Below, in pieces: positions 7,023 to 15,356 of a DNA stretch of 64,000 nucleotides. The translations under genes and the position numbers were made by a program. The DNA lies in assembly GCF_001654455.1 (NCBI RefSeq), contig NZ_CP015772.1, forward strand, positions 434,001 to 498,000, written 5' to 3'. Under the pieces are notes generated by a model. That model did no database searches, was not told the DNA's origin, and saw only the letters and a program-made list of their open reading frames with translations. The number at the start of each line of letters is the position of its first letter. Positions within the stretch are counted from its first letter, which is position 1. Source of the stretch: Niabella ginsenosidivorans. Its GTDB lineage: Bacteria; Bacteroidota; Bacteroidia; Chitinophagales; Chitinophagaceae.

Positions 7023-9797
7023 TTAATTATTCCTCAGATACTCCCGTAACACATATTGCAGGATGCCGCTGTTCTTGTAATATTCAATTTCAATGGCAGA
7101 GTCCAGCCGGGCTTTTACCTTGAAATCAATTACTTTTCCGCCGGGATGCACTGCTTTTACATCCAGTAATTTATGAGGCGTAAGATTGTTAGCAAGGCCG
7201 GTAATCGTATAGGTTTCTGTTCCATCCAATCCAAGTGAGGCCGCATTTTGCCCCTCCACAAAAACCAGCGGCGCTACGCCCATGCCTACCAGGTTGCTGC
7301 GGTGAATGCGTTCAAAACTTTCGGCAATGACCGCTTTAATGCCCAGCAGGAATGTTCCTTTAGCCGCCCAGTCGCGCGAAGAGCCGGAGCCGTATTCCTT
7401 ACCAGCCAGAACGATTAGTGGCGTTTTATCTTCCTGGTAAGTCATTGCAGTTTCATAAACGGTTTTTATGTCACCGGTTGGAAAGTAACGGCTGAAGCCC
7501 CCTTCGCGGTCTGCTATCTTGTTTTTAATGCGCACATTGGCAAAAGTGCCGCGCATCATTACCTCATGGTTACCCCTGCGGGAGCCATAGGAGTTAAAGT
7601 CGGCCTTGGTAACGCCATGCGCCAGCAGGTATTGTCCTGCAGCGCTTTCTTCTTTGAAGGAACCTGCCGGGGAAATGTGATCGGTAGTAACAGAATCGCC
7701 TAAATATAATAACACACGGGCGTCTTTTATGTCTGTTACGGGATCCGGGGTTTCCTTCAGGTCTTCAAAGAAAGGAGATTCTTTAATATAGGTTGAATTT
7801 TTGTCCCACTGGTAATTCTGATCAAGGCTCACTTCCAGGTGTTGCCAGTCGGTAGAGCCGTCAAAGATCACGTCATATACCTGCTGGAAATCATCCTGCT
7901 TCACGCATTCATTAATGGTATGCACAATATCTTCCCGGCTGGGCCATATGTCTTTCAGGTACACAGGATCGCCGTTCGGGTCATAATCCAGCGGGTCTTC
8001 CAGCAGGTTCACATCCACCCGCCCTACCAGCGCATAAGCTACTACCAGCATGGGCGACATTAAAAAATTCATCTTCACCTGCGGATGTACCCTTGCCTCA
8101 AAATTCCGGTTGCCGGAAAGTACGGATGCTACTACCAGCTCTCCCTTTTCAACGGCTTCTGCTATTTGCGGGGGCAGCGGCCCGGAGTTGCCGATGCAGG
8201 AGGTGCACCCATAGCCTACGGTATGAAAGCGCAGCGCATCCAGGTCTGCATTCAGACCGGAACGTTCCAGGTACTGGGTCACCACTTTAGAGCCCGGGGC
8301 TAAAGAGGTTTTTACCCATGATTTGGTGCGCAGCCCTTTTTCCACGGCGTTGCGTGCCAGCAGCCCTGCGCCGATCATTACGGCGGGGTTGGACGTATTG
8401 GTACAACTGGTAATGGCGGCAATAACAATACTGCCATCGCTTAACACATATTCGTTATTCCTGTGTTTGATGCGGACGGATTGAATGGATTCTGTAATAA
8501 CTTCATGAGGTGCTGTATTTTCAACCGGCACTTTGCCAAAGATGAATTCCGTACCGGAACCTCCTTCTGTTAGCCAGGCTGATTCTTTCCGTTCCGGCAC
8601 CGGGTAATATTGGCGGTTGTGTTCATTGGTTAAAAGGGCAGCGAATTTTGCTCCCAGCTCCTTTACCAGTATTTTATCCTGCGGACGTTTTGGTCCGGAA
8701 ACAGTGGGTTCCAGGGAAGAAAGATCAAACTCTACAACGGAAGAATAACTGATCTTTTCATTGCCCGTGCGCCATAGCAGATTTTCTTTACAGTAGGCTT
8801 CTACAATCTTTATCTGCTCCGCGGAACGGTTGGTGGAATGCATGTATTCCAGTGTGCGGTTATCTATGGGAAAGTAGGTGACGGTACAGCCAAACTCCGG
8901 CGACATATTGGATATAGTGGCACGATCGGTTACGGTAAGGTTATCCAGCCCGTCTCCGAACACTTCCACGAATTTGCCCACCACGCCCTTATCGCGCAAT
9001 ATTTTGGTAATGGAAAGCACCATATCCGTGGCGGTGCACTGGTCAGGGATCTTTCCTGTTAATTTTAAGCCGATCACTTCAGGGCAGGTAAAAAAGATCG
9101 GCTGCCCCAGCATGGCTGCTTCTGCCTCAATACCGCCCACTCCCCAGCCAATAACGCCAATACCATTTACCATAGGAGTATGTGAATCGGTACCTACCAG
9201 GGAATCAGGAAATAACCAGCCGTCCCGCTCAATAACGCCCTTTGCCAGGTATTCCAGGTTTACCTGATGGCAAATGCCCATACCCGGGGGAACTACCGTA
9301 AAATTATTCAACCCTTTTTGTGCCCATTTCAACAGCTCATAGCGTTCCTTGTTACGGTCAAATTCCAGTCCTACATTTTTATCATAGGAATAATCCGTGC
9401 CAAAATAATCCACCTGTACGGAATGGTCAATCACCAGGTCTACCGGTATGGCCGGGTTAATTTTCTGTCCGTCCTTGCCGTGCCGCACAAATTCTGCCCG
9501 CAAAGAGGCCATGTCCACCACCGCCGGAACCCCCGTAAAATCCTGCATAAGGATACGTGCCGGCTTAAACGGAATATCCTTATCAACAGGTGTTGGTGAC
9601 CATTCTGCCAGCGTTTGTACATGCTCATCAGTAATACTGAACCCATCATAGTTCCGTAATACATTTTCCAGCAGAATGCGGATACTGAAGGGGAGATGCT
9701 CCACAGAACCCTGTGGCAGGTCTTTTAAGGAGCTGTAATGGTACTGCTTTCCATTAACCTCAATTTCTTTTTGGGCTTTTGCTTTTGAACTACTCAT
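7023..9797 (-). CDS. acnA: aconitate hydratase (AcnA/IRP-type)
   Basis: A 924-residue monomeric aconitase of the AcnA/IRP1 class that isomerises citrate to isocitrate in the TCA cycle. Visible marks are QDFTGVPAVVD near the N-terminus, GTDSHTPMVNG, the cluster cysteines in AAITSCTNTSNPAVM and GYGCTSCIGNSGPL, and the C-terminal swivel domain with LGDSVTTDHISPAG, GSSRDWAAKGT and SFERIHRSNLVGMG. I chose the start at MSSSKAKAQKEIEVNG; the frame extends 18 codons further upstream (MKKHFFELTCC...), but those residues are not aconitase-like. Length is slightly above the usual 890-900. No leuCD genes occur here, and the length and domain order rule out LeuCD. Confidence 0.96.
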   Translation of the reverse strand: MSSSKAKAQKEIEVNGKQYHYSSLKDLPQGSVEHLPFSIRILLENVLRNYDGFSITDEHVQTLAEWSPTPVDKDIPFKPARILMQDFTGVPAVVDMASLRAEFVRHGKDGQKINPAIPVDLVIDHSVQVDYFGTDYSYDKNVGLEFDRNKERYELLKWAQKGLNNFTVVPPGMGICHQVNLEYLAKGVIERDGWLFPDSLVGTDSHTPMVNGIGVIGWGVGGIEAEAAMLGQPIFFTCPEVIGLKLTGKIPDQCTATDMVLSITKILRDKGVVGKFVEVFGDGLDNLTVTDRATISNMSPEFGCTVTYFPIDNRTLEYMHSTNRSAEQIKIVEAYCKENLLWRTGNEKISYSSVVEFDLSSLEPTVSGPKRPQDKILVKELGAKFAALLTNEHNRQYYPVPERKESAWLTEGGSGTEFIFGKVPVENTAPHEVITESIQSVRIKHRNNEYVLSDGSIVIAAITSCTNTSNPAVMIGAGLLARNAVEKGLRTKSWVKTSLAPGSKVVTQYLERSGLNADLDALRFHTVGYGCTSCIGNSGPLPPQIAEAVEKGELVVASVLSGNRNFEARVHPQVKMNFLMSPMLVVAYALVGRVDVNLLEDPLDYDPNGDPVYLKDIWPSREDIVHTINECVKQDDFQQVYDVIFDGSTDWQHLEVSLDQNYQWDKNSTYIKESPFFEDLKETPDPVTDIKDARVLLYLGDSVTTDHISPAGSFKEESAAGQYLLAHGVTKADFNSYGSRRGNHEVMMRGTFANVRIKNKIADREGGFSRYFPTGDIKTVYETAMTYQEDKTPLIVLAGKEYGSGSSRDWAAKGTFLLGIKAVIAESFERIHRSNLVGMGVAPLVFVEGQNAASLGLDGTETYTITGLANNLTPHKLLDVKAVHPGGKVIDFKVKARLDSAIEIEYYKNSGILQYVLREYLRNN

Positions 9798-9971
9798 AAC
9801 GGTTATCTTAATAATAAAGCAACAAGTTAATTCAAAAAAATGTTTTTTCATAGGAAAACAGGCGTTAAAATAGGGAAGAAAATAATACCCGGAACAGGCG
9901 TTGACAACCGCCGCAGATTCCGGCCTGCCTATCGTTAAAGTTTATTGTATTTTGCAGGTAAAAGTACCGCT

Positions 9972-10547
9972 ATGTATGACTTGTTGATTGCAACGTTCAG
10001 CCGGTTTATAAAACTGGATGATATTGAAAAAGTATACCTTATGACTATTTTTAAAGAAAAGCAGGTGCAAAAAAACGATTTCTTTTTAAAAGAAGGAACG
10101 GTTTGCAGGGAGGTGGGCTTTATCATAAAAGGTATGGTACGGTATTACATTAATAAAGACGGGGAGGAAAAGATTTATGGGTTTGGAAAAGAAGGTGATT
10201 TTGTTTGCAACTATGAAAGCTTTTTAAGTAAACAGCCTTCCGGTAAGAATATCCGGCACATGGAAGAAGGAGTTTTGCTTACGGTATCCTATGATAACCT
10301 GCAGTTGTTTTATAAGAATGTAAGACAAGGCGAACGTTTTGGCCGTTTGATAAGCGAGCACCTTTTTGTAGAAGCGCTCGGGCAGATCACTTCCCTTTAT
10401 ACCGATTCCGCAGAGGACCGGTATCACAACTTTGTGCAGTTATACCCGGACCTGCAGCAGCGCATTCCTCAATATTATATATCTTCTTATGTAGGGGTAA
10501 AACCTCAGTCGCTCAGCCGTATAAGAAAAAGGATCGCTGCTCATTAA
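9972..10547 (+). CDS. Crp/Fnr family transcriptional regulator
   Basis: A 191-residue protein with an N-terminal cyclic-nucleotide-binding-like domain (about residues 10-125; FLKEGTVCREVGFIIKGMVRYY and FGKEGDFVCNYESF) and a short C-terminal helix-turn-helix ending YISSYVGVKPQSLSRIRKRI. This is the compact Bacteroidota form in which the ligand site is often not that of true CRP. The start at 9972 gives the usual length; an in-frame ATG at 9945 would add nine residues. It precedes two small membrane-protein genes on the same strand, which it may control. Confidence 0.88.
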   Translation: MYDLLIATFSRFIKLDDIEKVYLMTIFKEKQVQKNDFFLKEGTVCREVGFIIKGMVRYYINKDGEEKIYGFGKEGDFVCNYESFLSKQPSGKNIRHMEEGVLLTVSYDNLQLFYKNVRQGERFGRLISEHLFVEALGQITSLYTDSAEDRYHNFVQLYPDLQQRIPQYYISSYVGVKPQSLSRIRKRIAAH

Positions 10548-10616
10548 TTAACCTGGGTGCATCACCAGGTGTTTGCAATAGCGGAAGTTTGTGGTAACAA
10601 TAAAAAATAGTCCACA

Positions 10617-11027
10617 ATGCAAAAAATTCCACAAAAAACCGCTTTTACGCTATCCCTGATCACGGGTCTGACATTAATCTTTATCGGTATCCGTTTTTTC
10701 GTAATGCCACTGGTTGCTGAAACCGCTTTTGGTATCCATACCCATACCGGGGGCGACTATTCTTTCCAATACATTAAAGGCATACGGGATCTTTTTTGCG
10801 GGGTGATCCTGCTGCTGTTGCTTTTTACAAGGCAATACAAAGCGCTTGGTCTGATTCTGTTGGTCAGTATTATGATACCTGCTGCTGATTTTGGAGTTGT
10901 GATTAGCCATCCGGATTTTGAAGCTGCAAAATTGTTCCCGCACGTTATTGCAGTGCTCCTTGGTTTGGGCCTGGGTTCCTATTATTTAATAAATACATCA
11001 AAAAAGAAAGATCATGTGGCTCTTTAA
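10617..11027 (+). CDS. DUF4267-like integral membrane protein
   Basis: A 136-residue protein with about four hydrophobic helices (for example LSLITGLTLIFIGIRFFV, FCGVILLLLLF, LGLILLVSIMIPAADFGVVI and FPHVIAVLLGLGLGSYYLI). The pattern FQYIKGIRDLFCGV between helices one and two resembles DUF4267. Function unknown. It follows the Crp/Fnr gene after about 70 bases and overlaps the next gene by 14 bases, so the three probably form an operon. Confidence 0.75.
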   Translation: MQKIPQKTAFTLSLITGLTLIFIGIRFFVMPLVAETAFGIHTHTGGDYSFQYIKGIRDLFCGVILLLLLFTRQYKALGLILLVSIMIPAADFGVVISHPDFEAAKLFPHVIAVLLGLGLGSYYLINTSKKKDHVAL

Positions 11028-11343
11028 TACCGTTCTGATCCTGCATTTTCTGTCGTTCCTGATCTTTGCCGCTACATTGATGGCAGTATACCCGAAAAAA
11101 GAGCGAAGGCTATACAGATATGCTATTTTTCTGGGTATTGCAATATTAATAACCGGTTTAAGTATGGTTATGCTGCATTATCCTGCTGTGCAATACAATA
11201 AAATTGTTCCCAAGCTGGTTATTTTTGTTATCATCAGCATATTGTGTGGTATTTATAGCAAGAAAGCTTTACCTGCAGGTGTTTATTTTACAATGCTTGG
11301 GTTGCTTGTGCTGGCAAGCCTGATCGGCGTAGCCCGGTTTTAA
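11014..11343 (+). CDS. small integral membrane protein, function unknown
   Basis: A 109-residue protein with four predicted membrane helices and a short basic loop (YPKKERRLYRY) after the first. The arrangement HFLSFLIFAATLM ... GLSMVML ... VPKLVIFVIISILCGIY resembles SirB/DUF2269-type quinol-oxidase-like membrane proteins, but the match is weak. It is translationally coupled to the DUF4267-like gene by a 14-base overlap. Confidence 0.7.
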   Translation: MWLFNTVLILHFLSFLIFAATLMAVYPKKERRLYRYAIFLGIAILITGLSMVMLHYPAVQYNKIVPKLVIFVIISILCGIYSKKALPAGVYFTMLGLLVLASLIGVARF

Positions 11344-11363
11344 AAAAGAATAAGGATGGCAGC

Positions 11364-12893
11364 TTATTCCTCGTCTTCTTCAATGTAAAAACTGAATAAT
11401 TCATCCTTCTGCCCCTTCCGGCGCATCTTCAGGTATTCTTTACTTTCAATAAACTGTTCATAAACAATAGCATGGATGATCCTGTTCCTGAAATTGACGA
11501 TCCCCCATTTTTTATTTTTCTGTACGGCATAATAGCCGGGGTTGAAGCCGATCTTATACATCTGTTCATATTGAGGCGCTATAAGTATTCTGCCCGTGGA
11601 ATCGATCAGCCCGTATCGGTTCTCTTTTGAAATGATCTGCAGCCCCGGGGTTGTGGGAATACCAAAATAGACGGGGTTGGTTTTGATGGTACAGTTTTTG
11701 TCAAGCAGGAGCCTGTTTGCAGGGTGGGAGAGGTCTAAGATATAGCTGCCATCCGCATTGCAGGCAAAAACGGCATTAGTGGCCACATTGCCGATCCTGT
11801 AAGCCTCCGGCCATAATTTTTCACCTCTGAAATTATAAACATAAACCGAAGTGTCCTTATTAACGGTTACTAAAAGCGTATCTTTTAGCGGGAATACATT
11901 GCTGTATTGCAGGGGAATGATCGTTTCCCTGTTGCTGTTCATTACACCGCTCAGTCCGTTTTGCTGAACAATGTAAAGATCCCTGCTGAGCGGGAAAATA
12001 TAGTTGTATGCAACAGATAGCAGCTCTTTACCCGCTAAGGTATAAGCCCCCTGTTTTTTGTTTTTTTCAACCACCAGCACATCGTTCCGGTATTGGATAG
12101 CATTGTAAATGGCAGGCATAACAAAATGCCCGAGCGTGTCGATCAACCCTGTCTTCCCCATTGTAGTATTGGTGGCAGTATAAAAATAAGGGGCTACCTC
12201 ATTAAGCCGGTAACCGGTGATGGGGTCAAACAGTTGCTGCCCGTTTCTGTTAATCAGCGTTACTCCCCCGTTCTTCAGCTGTACCCATGTGTAGCCATTA
12301 TAAAACCGCTCCAGGTCAATAAACAGGGTAGGAGTCAACAGCCGGCCCCTGCTGGTATAGATCCGGTATCCCGCCGTTGTTTTTACGGCAAATTTTCCAT
12401 CGTTCAAACTGATCATCTCGCTGTATTGCAGTGGAAGGATTACGTTATTCAAAGTATCTATAAGGCCCCATTTATTATTTTTTGCCACCATGCACCTGCC
12501 TGCTTCAAAAGATGTAGCTGCATCATCATACTCAAACGGGATTACGATCCTGCCCCTGTTGTTTATAAAGCCTCTTTTTAGTTTACCGTTTTTGGTAATG
12601 CCTGCCTGTGCTTTATCTTCATCAAAGCGGTCGTATATATAATCGTACTTAGGAGCTGCTACAAGATGGCCGGTTGAATCCACCAGCCCTTCTTTCCCGG
12701 CTTTATTCCGTACTACGGCAACCCCGTTGCTGATGCAGCCCACAAACTCATAGGTGGCTTTCAGCTGCTTCATCAGGCTCTTGTCAAATTTTTGGGCACT
12801 GCCTGTTACAACGGCGCTCAGCATTAAAAGAGTACAGCTAATAAGGGCAAAAGTGGGCTGTAGTATGTTTTTTATAGTCAGCATCCGGCGCAT
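11364..12893 (-). CDS. WG-repeat protein, secreted
   Basis: A 509-residue protein with a signal peptide (hydrophobic LISCTLLMLSAVVTGSAQ) followed by many WG-type repeats of the form K-W-G-L-I-D-x-x-N/G, such as KKWGIVNFRNRII, NKWGLIDTLNNVILP and YGLIDSTGRILIAPQYE. WG repeats form beta-propeller-like scaffolds; ligands are generally unknown. The C-terminus is acidic (YIEEDEE). Met1 and Met4 (12884) are equivalent start candidates. It is convergent with the small membrane-protein gene. Confidence 0.88.
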   Translation of the reverse strand: MRRMLTIKNILQPTFALISCTLLMLSAVVTGSAQKFDKSLMKQLKATYEFVGCISNGVAVVRNKAGKEGLVDSTGHLVAAPKYDYIYDRFDEDKAQAGITKNGKLKRGFINNRGRIVIPFEYDDAATSFEAGRCMVAKNNKWGLIDTLNNVILPLQYSEMISLNDGKFAVKTTAGYRIYTSRGRLLTPTLFIDLERFYNGYTWVQLKNGGVTLINRNGQQLFDPITGYRLNEVAPYFYTATNTTMGKTGLIDTLGHFVMPAIYNAIQYRNDVLVVEKNKKQGAYTLAGKELLSVAYNYIFPLSRDLYIVQQNGLSGVMNSNRETIIPLQYSNVFPLKDTLLVTVNKDTSVYVYNFRGEKLWPEAYRIGNVATNAVFACNADGSYILDLSHPANRLLLDKNCTIKTNPVYFGIPTTPGLQIISKENRYGLIDSTGRILIAPQYEQMYKIGFNPGYYAVQKNKKWGIVNFRNRIIHAIVYEQFIESKEYLKMRRKGQKDELFSFYIEEDEE

Positions 12894-12948
12894 AGGTATT
12901 TTTCTTATTTTCAGCCCGAAAATACTAAACTTTTAATATTCCAGGCAG

Positions 12949-13917
12949 ATGGCTGCTGAACCGATCAATAAATTCGACAGGATCATTGCTATTCTGATAC
13001 AGCTGCAATCCCGGCGTATAGTAAAAGCACAGGACCTGGCCAACCGGTTTGAAGTAAGCCTGCGCACCATATACCGCGATATCCGCAGCCTGCAGACCGC
13101 CGGTGTGCCGATTTCCGGCGAGGCCGGAGTCGGATATGAGCTGGTGGAAGGCTACCGTTTGCCGCCGGTGATGTTTACACGCGAAGAAGCGTCCAGTTTT
13201 GTTGCGGCAGAAAAACTGATGGAGCGTTTTATTGATAAACGTTTGGGGGATCATTTTGCTGCGGCCATAGCAAAGATGAAAGCAGTGCTGCGTATGACAG
13301 AAAAGGACTGGATCAGCAGCATTGAGCCTCAGGTAATGGTGCGTGGAGGGCAGCCCATTTTTAATGACAAAGTACCTGATGCGCTGTCCGTATTATTTGA
13401 TAGCCTTGCACAAAAAGTGCAGATTGAAATTAATTATAAAAAGCTGGAATCAGACCAGGCAGCATTACGGACAATAGAACCGGTAGGCGTATTCCATGAA
13501 AATGAGTTCTGGTATATGATGGCCTATTGCCACCTCAGAAAAGATTACCGCCGCTTTCGTACCGACCGCATACAGGGGATAAAAAAACTGGAGATACCCT
13601 TTGCAAAAGAGCACCCTGGGCTGGAACATTTCCTGGATCGGCAGCAGGATGCTCCCAGAACTAAAGTACGCATCCTTGTAACGCCAGCAATTGCAAAATA
13701 CCTCGACCGGCAAAAAAGCCATCAGGGATTTGTGGAACAAAAGGTAACGGATAAGGGCATCGAAATGACCTTTATGAGCCGTTATCCTGAAAGCGATTTT
13801 GCCCGTTGGTTTATAACGTTCGGGGATTATGCAACCCTGCTGGAACCCGTATCATTAAAGAAGACCATCCGGGAAATTTTAGAAAAACAGTTGAAGAATC
13901 TGAGCGATGAGGCGTGA
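12949..13917 (+). CDS. YafY/WYL-domain transcriptional regulator
   Basis: A 322-residue DeoR-like regulator. The N-terminal HTH (about residues 8-65; FDRIIAILIQLQSRRIVKAQDLANRFEVSLRTIYRDIRSL) is followed by EGYRLPPVMFTREEA and a WYL domain (about 145-225, with EFWYMMAYCHLRKDYRRFRTDRIQ) and a WCX-like C-terminus (ESDFARWFITFGDYATLLEP). In Bacteroidota such regulators often control DinB, VOC and similar detoxification-type genes. A DinB gene with an operator-like dyad lies 0.8 kb downstream, so it is a candidate regulator of that promoter (inference). Confidence 0.9.
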   Translation: MAAEPINKFDRIIAILIQLQSRRIVKAQDLANRFEVSLRTIYRDIRSLQTAGVPISGEAGVGYELVEGYRLPPVMFTREEASSFVAAEKLMERFIDKRLGDHFAAAIAKMKAVLRMTEKDWISSIEPQVMVRGGQPIFNDKVPDALSVLFDSLAQKVQIEINYKKLESDQAALRTIEPVGVFHENEFWYMMAYCHLRKDYRRFRTDRIQGIKKLEIPFAKEHPGLEHFLDRQQDAPRTKVRILVTPAIAKYLDRQKSHQGFVEQKVTDKGIEMTFMSRYPESDFARWFITFGDYATLLEPVSLKKTIREILEKQLKNLSDEA

Positions 13918-14105
13918 GAGATGAGATAATGGGTATAAAACCCCGGTTTTAGCTGTGGGTATGCTTCAGGCTCTGACGCAGGTTGTTACCGGGACCGGTA
14001 TCATAAAAGGCCTTTTCGGGTTAACACCGGCTAATTTCAGGAAAGTAGTAAAGAGGGCAGGCCGGGAAGGATTTCTGGTATTCAGATCTGCAGGCCGGCA
14101 GATGA

Positions 14106-14170
14106 TGATTACAAATATGTAATCAAAAAATCTGTAATCAAAGATATTGATTACAAAATTCCTGATTACA
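14106..14170. promoter_or_regulatory. cluster of five TGATTACA/TGTAATCA half-sites
   Basis: TGATTACA or its complement TGTAATCA occurs at 14106, 14118, 14133, 14148 and 14163. The first pair forms a dyad with a 4-base spacer, the next pair a dyad with a 7-base spacer, and the third with the fifth forms a 10-bp-arm dyad (TCTGTAATCA/TGATTACAGA). The TTACA-N4-TGTAA geometry resembles BlaI/MecI-type operators, but no such regulator and no start codon is close, so it is an orphan cluster. Confidence 0.5.
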
Positions 14171-14325
14171 GATTGACTCGTCCTGAAAAAGGTTGATACT
14201 GTGACTTACCCGGAAAAAGAGTATAATGGATACGTGCTTCAACGGCAGGCATCCGGTTTTATCATTTTAGGGTATCTAACTTGCCTTTAAGAGGATAAAC
14301 CTCTATGGCGCTAGTGCCGTGTCAA

Positions 14326-14522
14326 GTTTTCCATTTGTAAAAACAAAATCATCCGAAAGTTCGGATGAGGCAATGACAATCATTCTTACGGGTCACTCTG
14401 AAGATGTCATCCCGCACCTGTTCCGGGATCTGTTTTTGTTTCAGGGTCTGTTAGGTGATCATATACATAGATGCTGAAATACCCGTCCAACCGGGGTTGT
14501 CCGGGCGGAAATTCAGCATGAC
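14326..14522 (-). repeat. interspersed palindromic repeat, copy 2
   Basis: An inverted copy of the element at 1651-1828. Read on the minus strand it begins GTCATGCTGAATTTC, has a hairpin with TTCAGCATCT, then the part beginning GACCCTGAAACAAAAAC that ends GCGGGATGAC, then the tail through ATCCGAACTTTCGGAT to TGGAAAAC. Confidence 0.85.
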
Positions 14523-14587
14523 TAAAGTATGATTGGTTTTCAACGTATAATGCAGTCTGTCATTGGCAGCCTAAATGTTCATTTGGA

Positions 14588-14652
14588 ATTTCCCGCAGAA
14601 TGCGCTGACTGACGCAGATAATCAAATCATTCTGCGCTTTTCTGCGGGAAAT
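14588..14652. repeat. 12-bp inverted repeat
   Basis: ATTTCCCGCAGA (14588-14599) and TCTGCGGGAAAT (14641-14652) are perfect arms; the inner words ATGCGC, ACGCAGAT and TCTGCGC add further pairing. Together with the neighbouring repeats it fills the 13918-14701 gap, where I see no gene. Confidence 0.65.
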
Positions 14653-14701
14653 ATTGCTCTGCACTTTAGAATTGACAGGACACTGGTCCTGTACGTACAG
14701 C

Positions 14702-15193
14702 TCATTTACCTCTTTCCCAAAAGAACGGAGGGGTAATGCCCAGTGCCCTCAGATAAACATACCCCTGCGCCCGGTGATGAATTTCATTGTCTATGAAATA
14801 AAAAATATTTTCATAAACAGGAAACGCATACTGCCCGAACAGGTTAACTATTTTTTGAAAGCCGGCTTCAGGAATTTGCCTGTAATAGGTATTGATCGTT
14901 TTGGTAGCAGTGTCCCAGAGCTTTAAAAGCTCCTTTTTGGAGGTTGCCTCAAAAGCTGCTTCATTATAAGGGCGTTCATCCTGTTCCACGATTCCTTTAA
15001 GTGCAGGACCACCGATCGCCAGTAACTCTGCAACTAATTTGGCAAAAGGCCGCATACCGCCTATTGAAAATTCAAAAAGCTCTTTTTCAGGAAAGGCCTC
15101 GATCACCCTGCGGGTAAGATTGCGGTGCCCCTGCCAGTGCTTTAATAATTGTTCTTTGCTCACTGCTGTGGTTTGTTTTGCTGTAGTTGTCAT
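14702..15193 (-). CDS. DinB superfamily protein
   Basis: A 163-residue four-helix DinB-fold protein. The metal-binding histidines expected of the fold are represented by HWQGHRN near the N-terminus and DNEIHHRAQGYVYLRALG near the C-terminus, a typical DinB ending followed by ITPPFFW. These proteins are putative metal-dependent thiol or small-molecule transferases, of unknown substrate. Its promoter carries a TAnnTTTG element with an 11-bp-spaced TGACA-N6-TGTCA dyad, shared with the small gene at 22484. Confidence 0.85.
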   Translation of the reverse strand: MTTTAKQTTAVSKEQLLKHWQGHRNLTRRVIEAFPEKELFEFSIGGMRPFAKLVAELLAIGGPALKGIVEQDERPYNEAAFEATSKKELLKLWDTATKTINTYYRQIPEAGFQKIVNLFGQYAFPVYENIFYFIDNEIHHRAQGYVYLRALGITPPFFWERGK

Positions 15194-15218
15194 GATGCTT
15201 TGTTGTTGATTTATAGTT

Positions 15219-15253
15219 CAAAACTATGCCGGGGGAGTGACAAGGGGCTGTCA
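15219..15253 (-). promoter_or_regulatory. dyad-controlled promoter of the DinB gene
   Basis: On the minus strand TAGTTTTG (15219-15226) matches TAnnTTTG. Eleven bases upstream of it is the dyad TGACAAGGGGCTGTCA (15238-15253). No TTTG -33 element is present; the dyad lies where it would be, which suggests activator-dependent initiation. Confidence 0.6.
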
Positions 15254-15356
15254 GCAGCAGAACAAAAAACAGCAGTCCTCATAATTTTTTTTGCAGTAAC
15301 TGGATGATTGATTACTTTTCATTATCTAAACCTTACATTTTAAATCAAAGCAAGAC

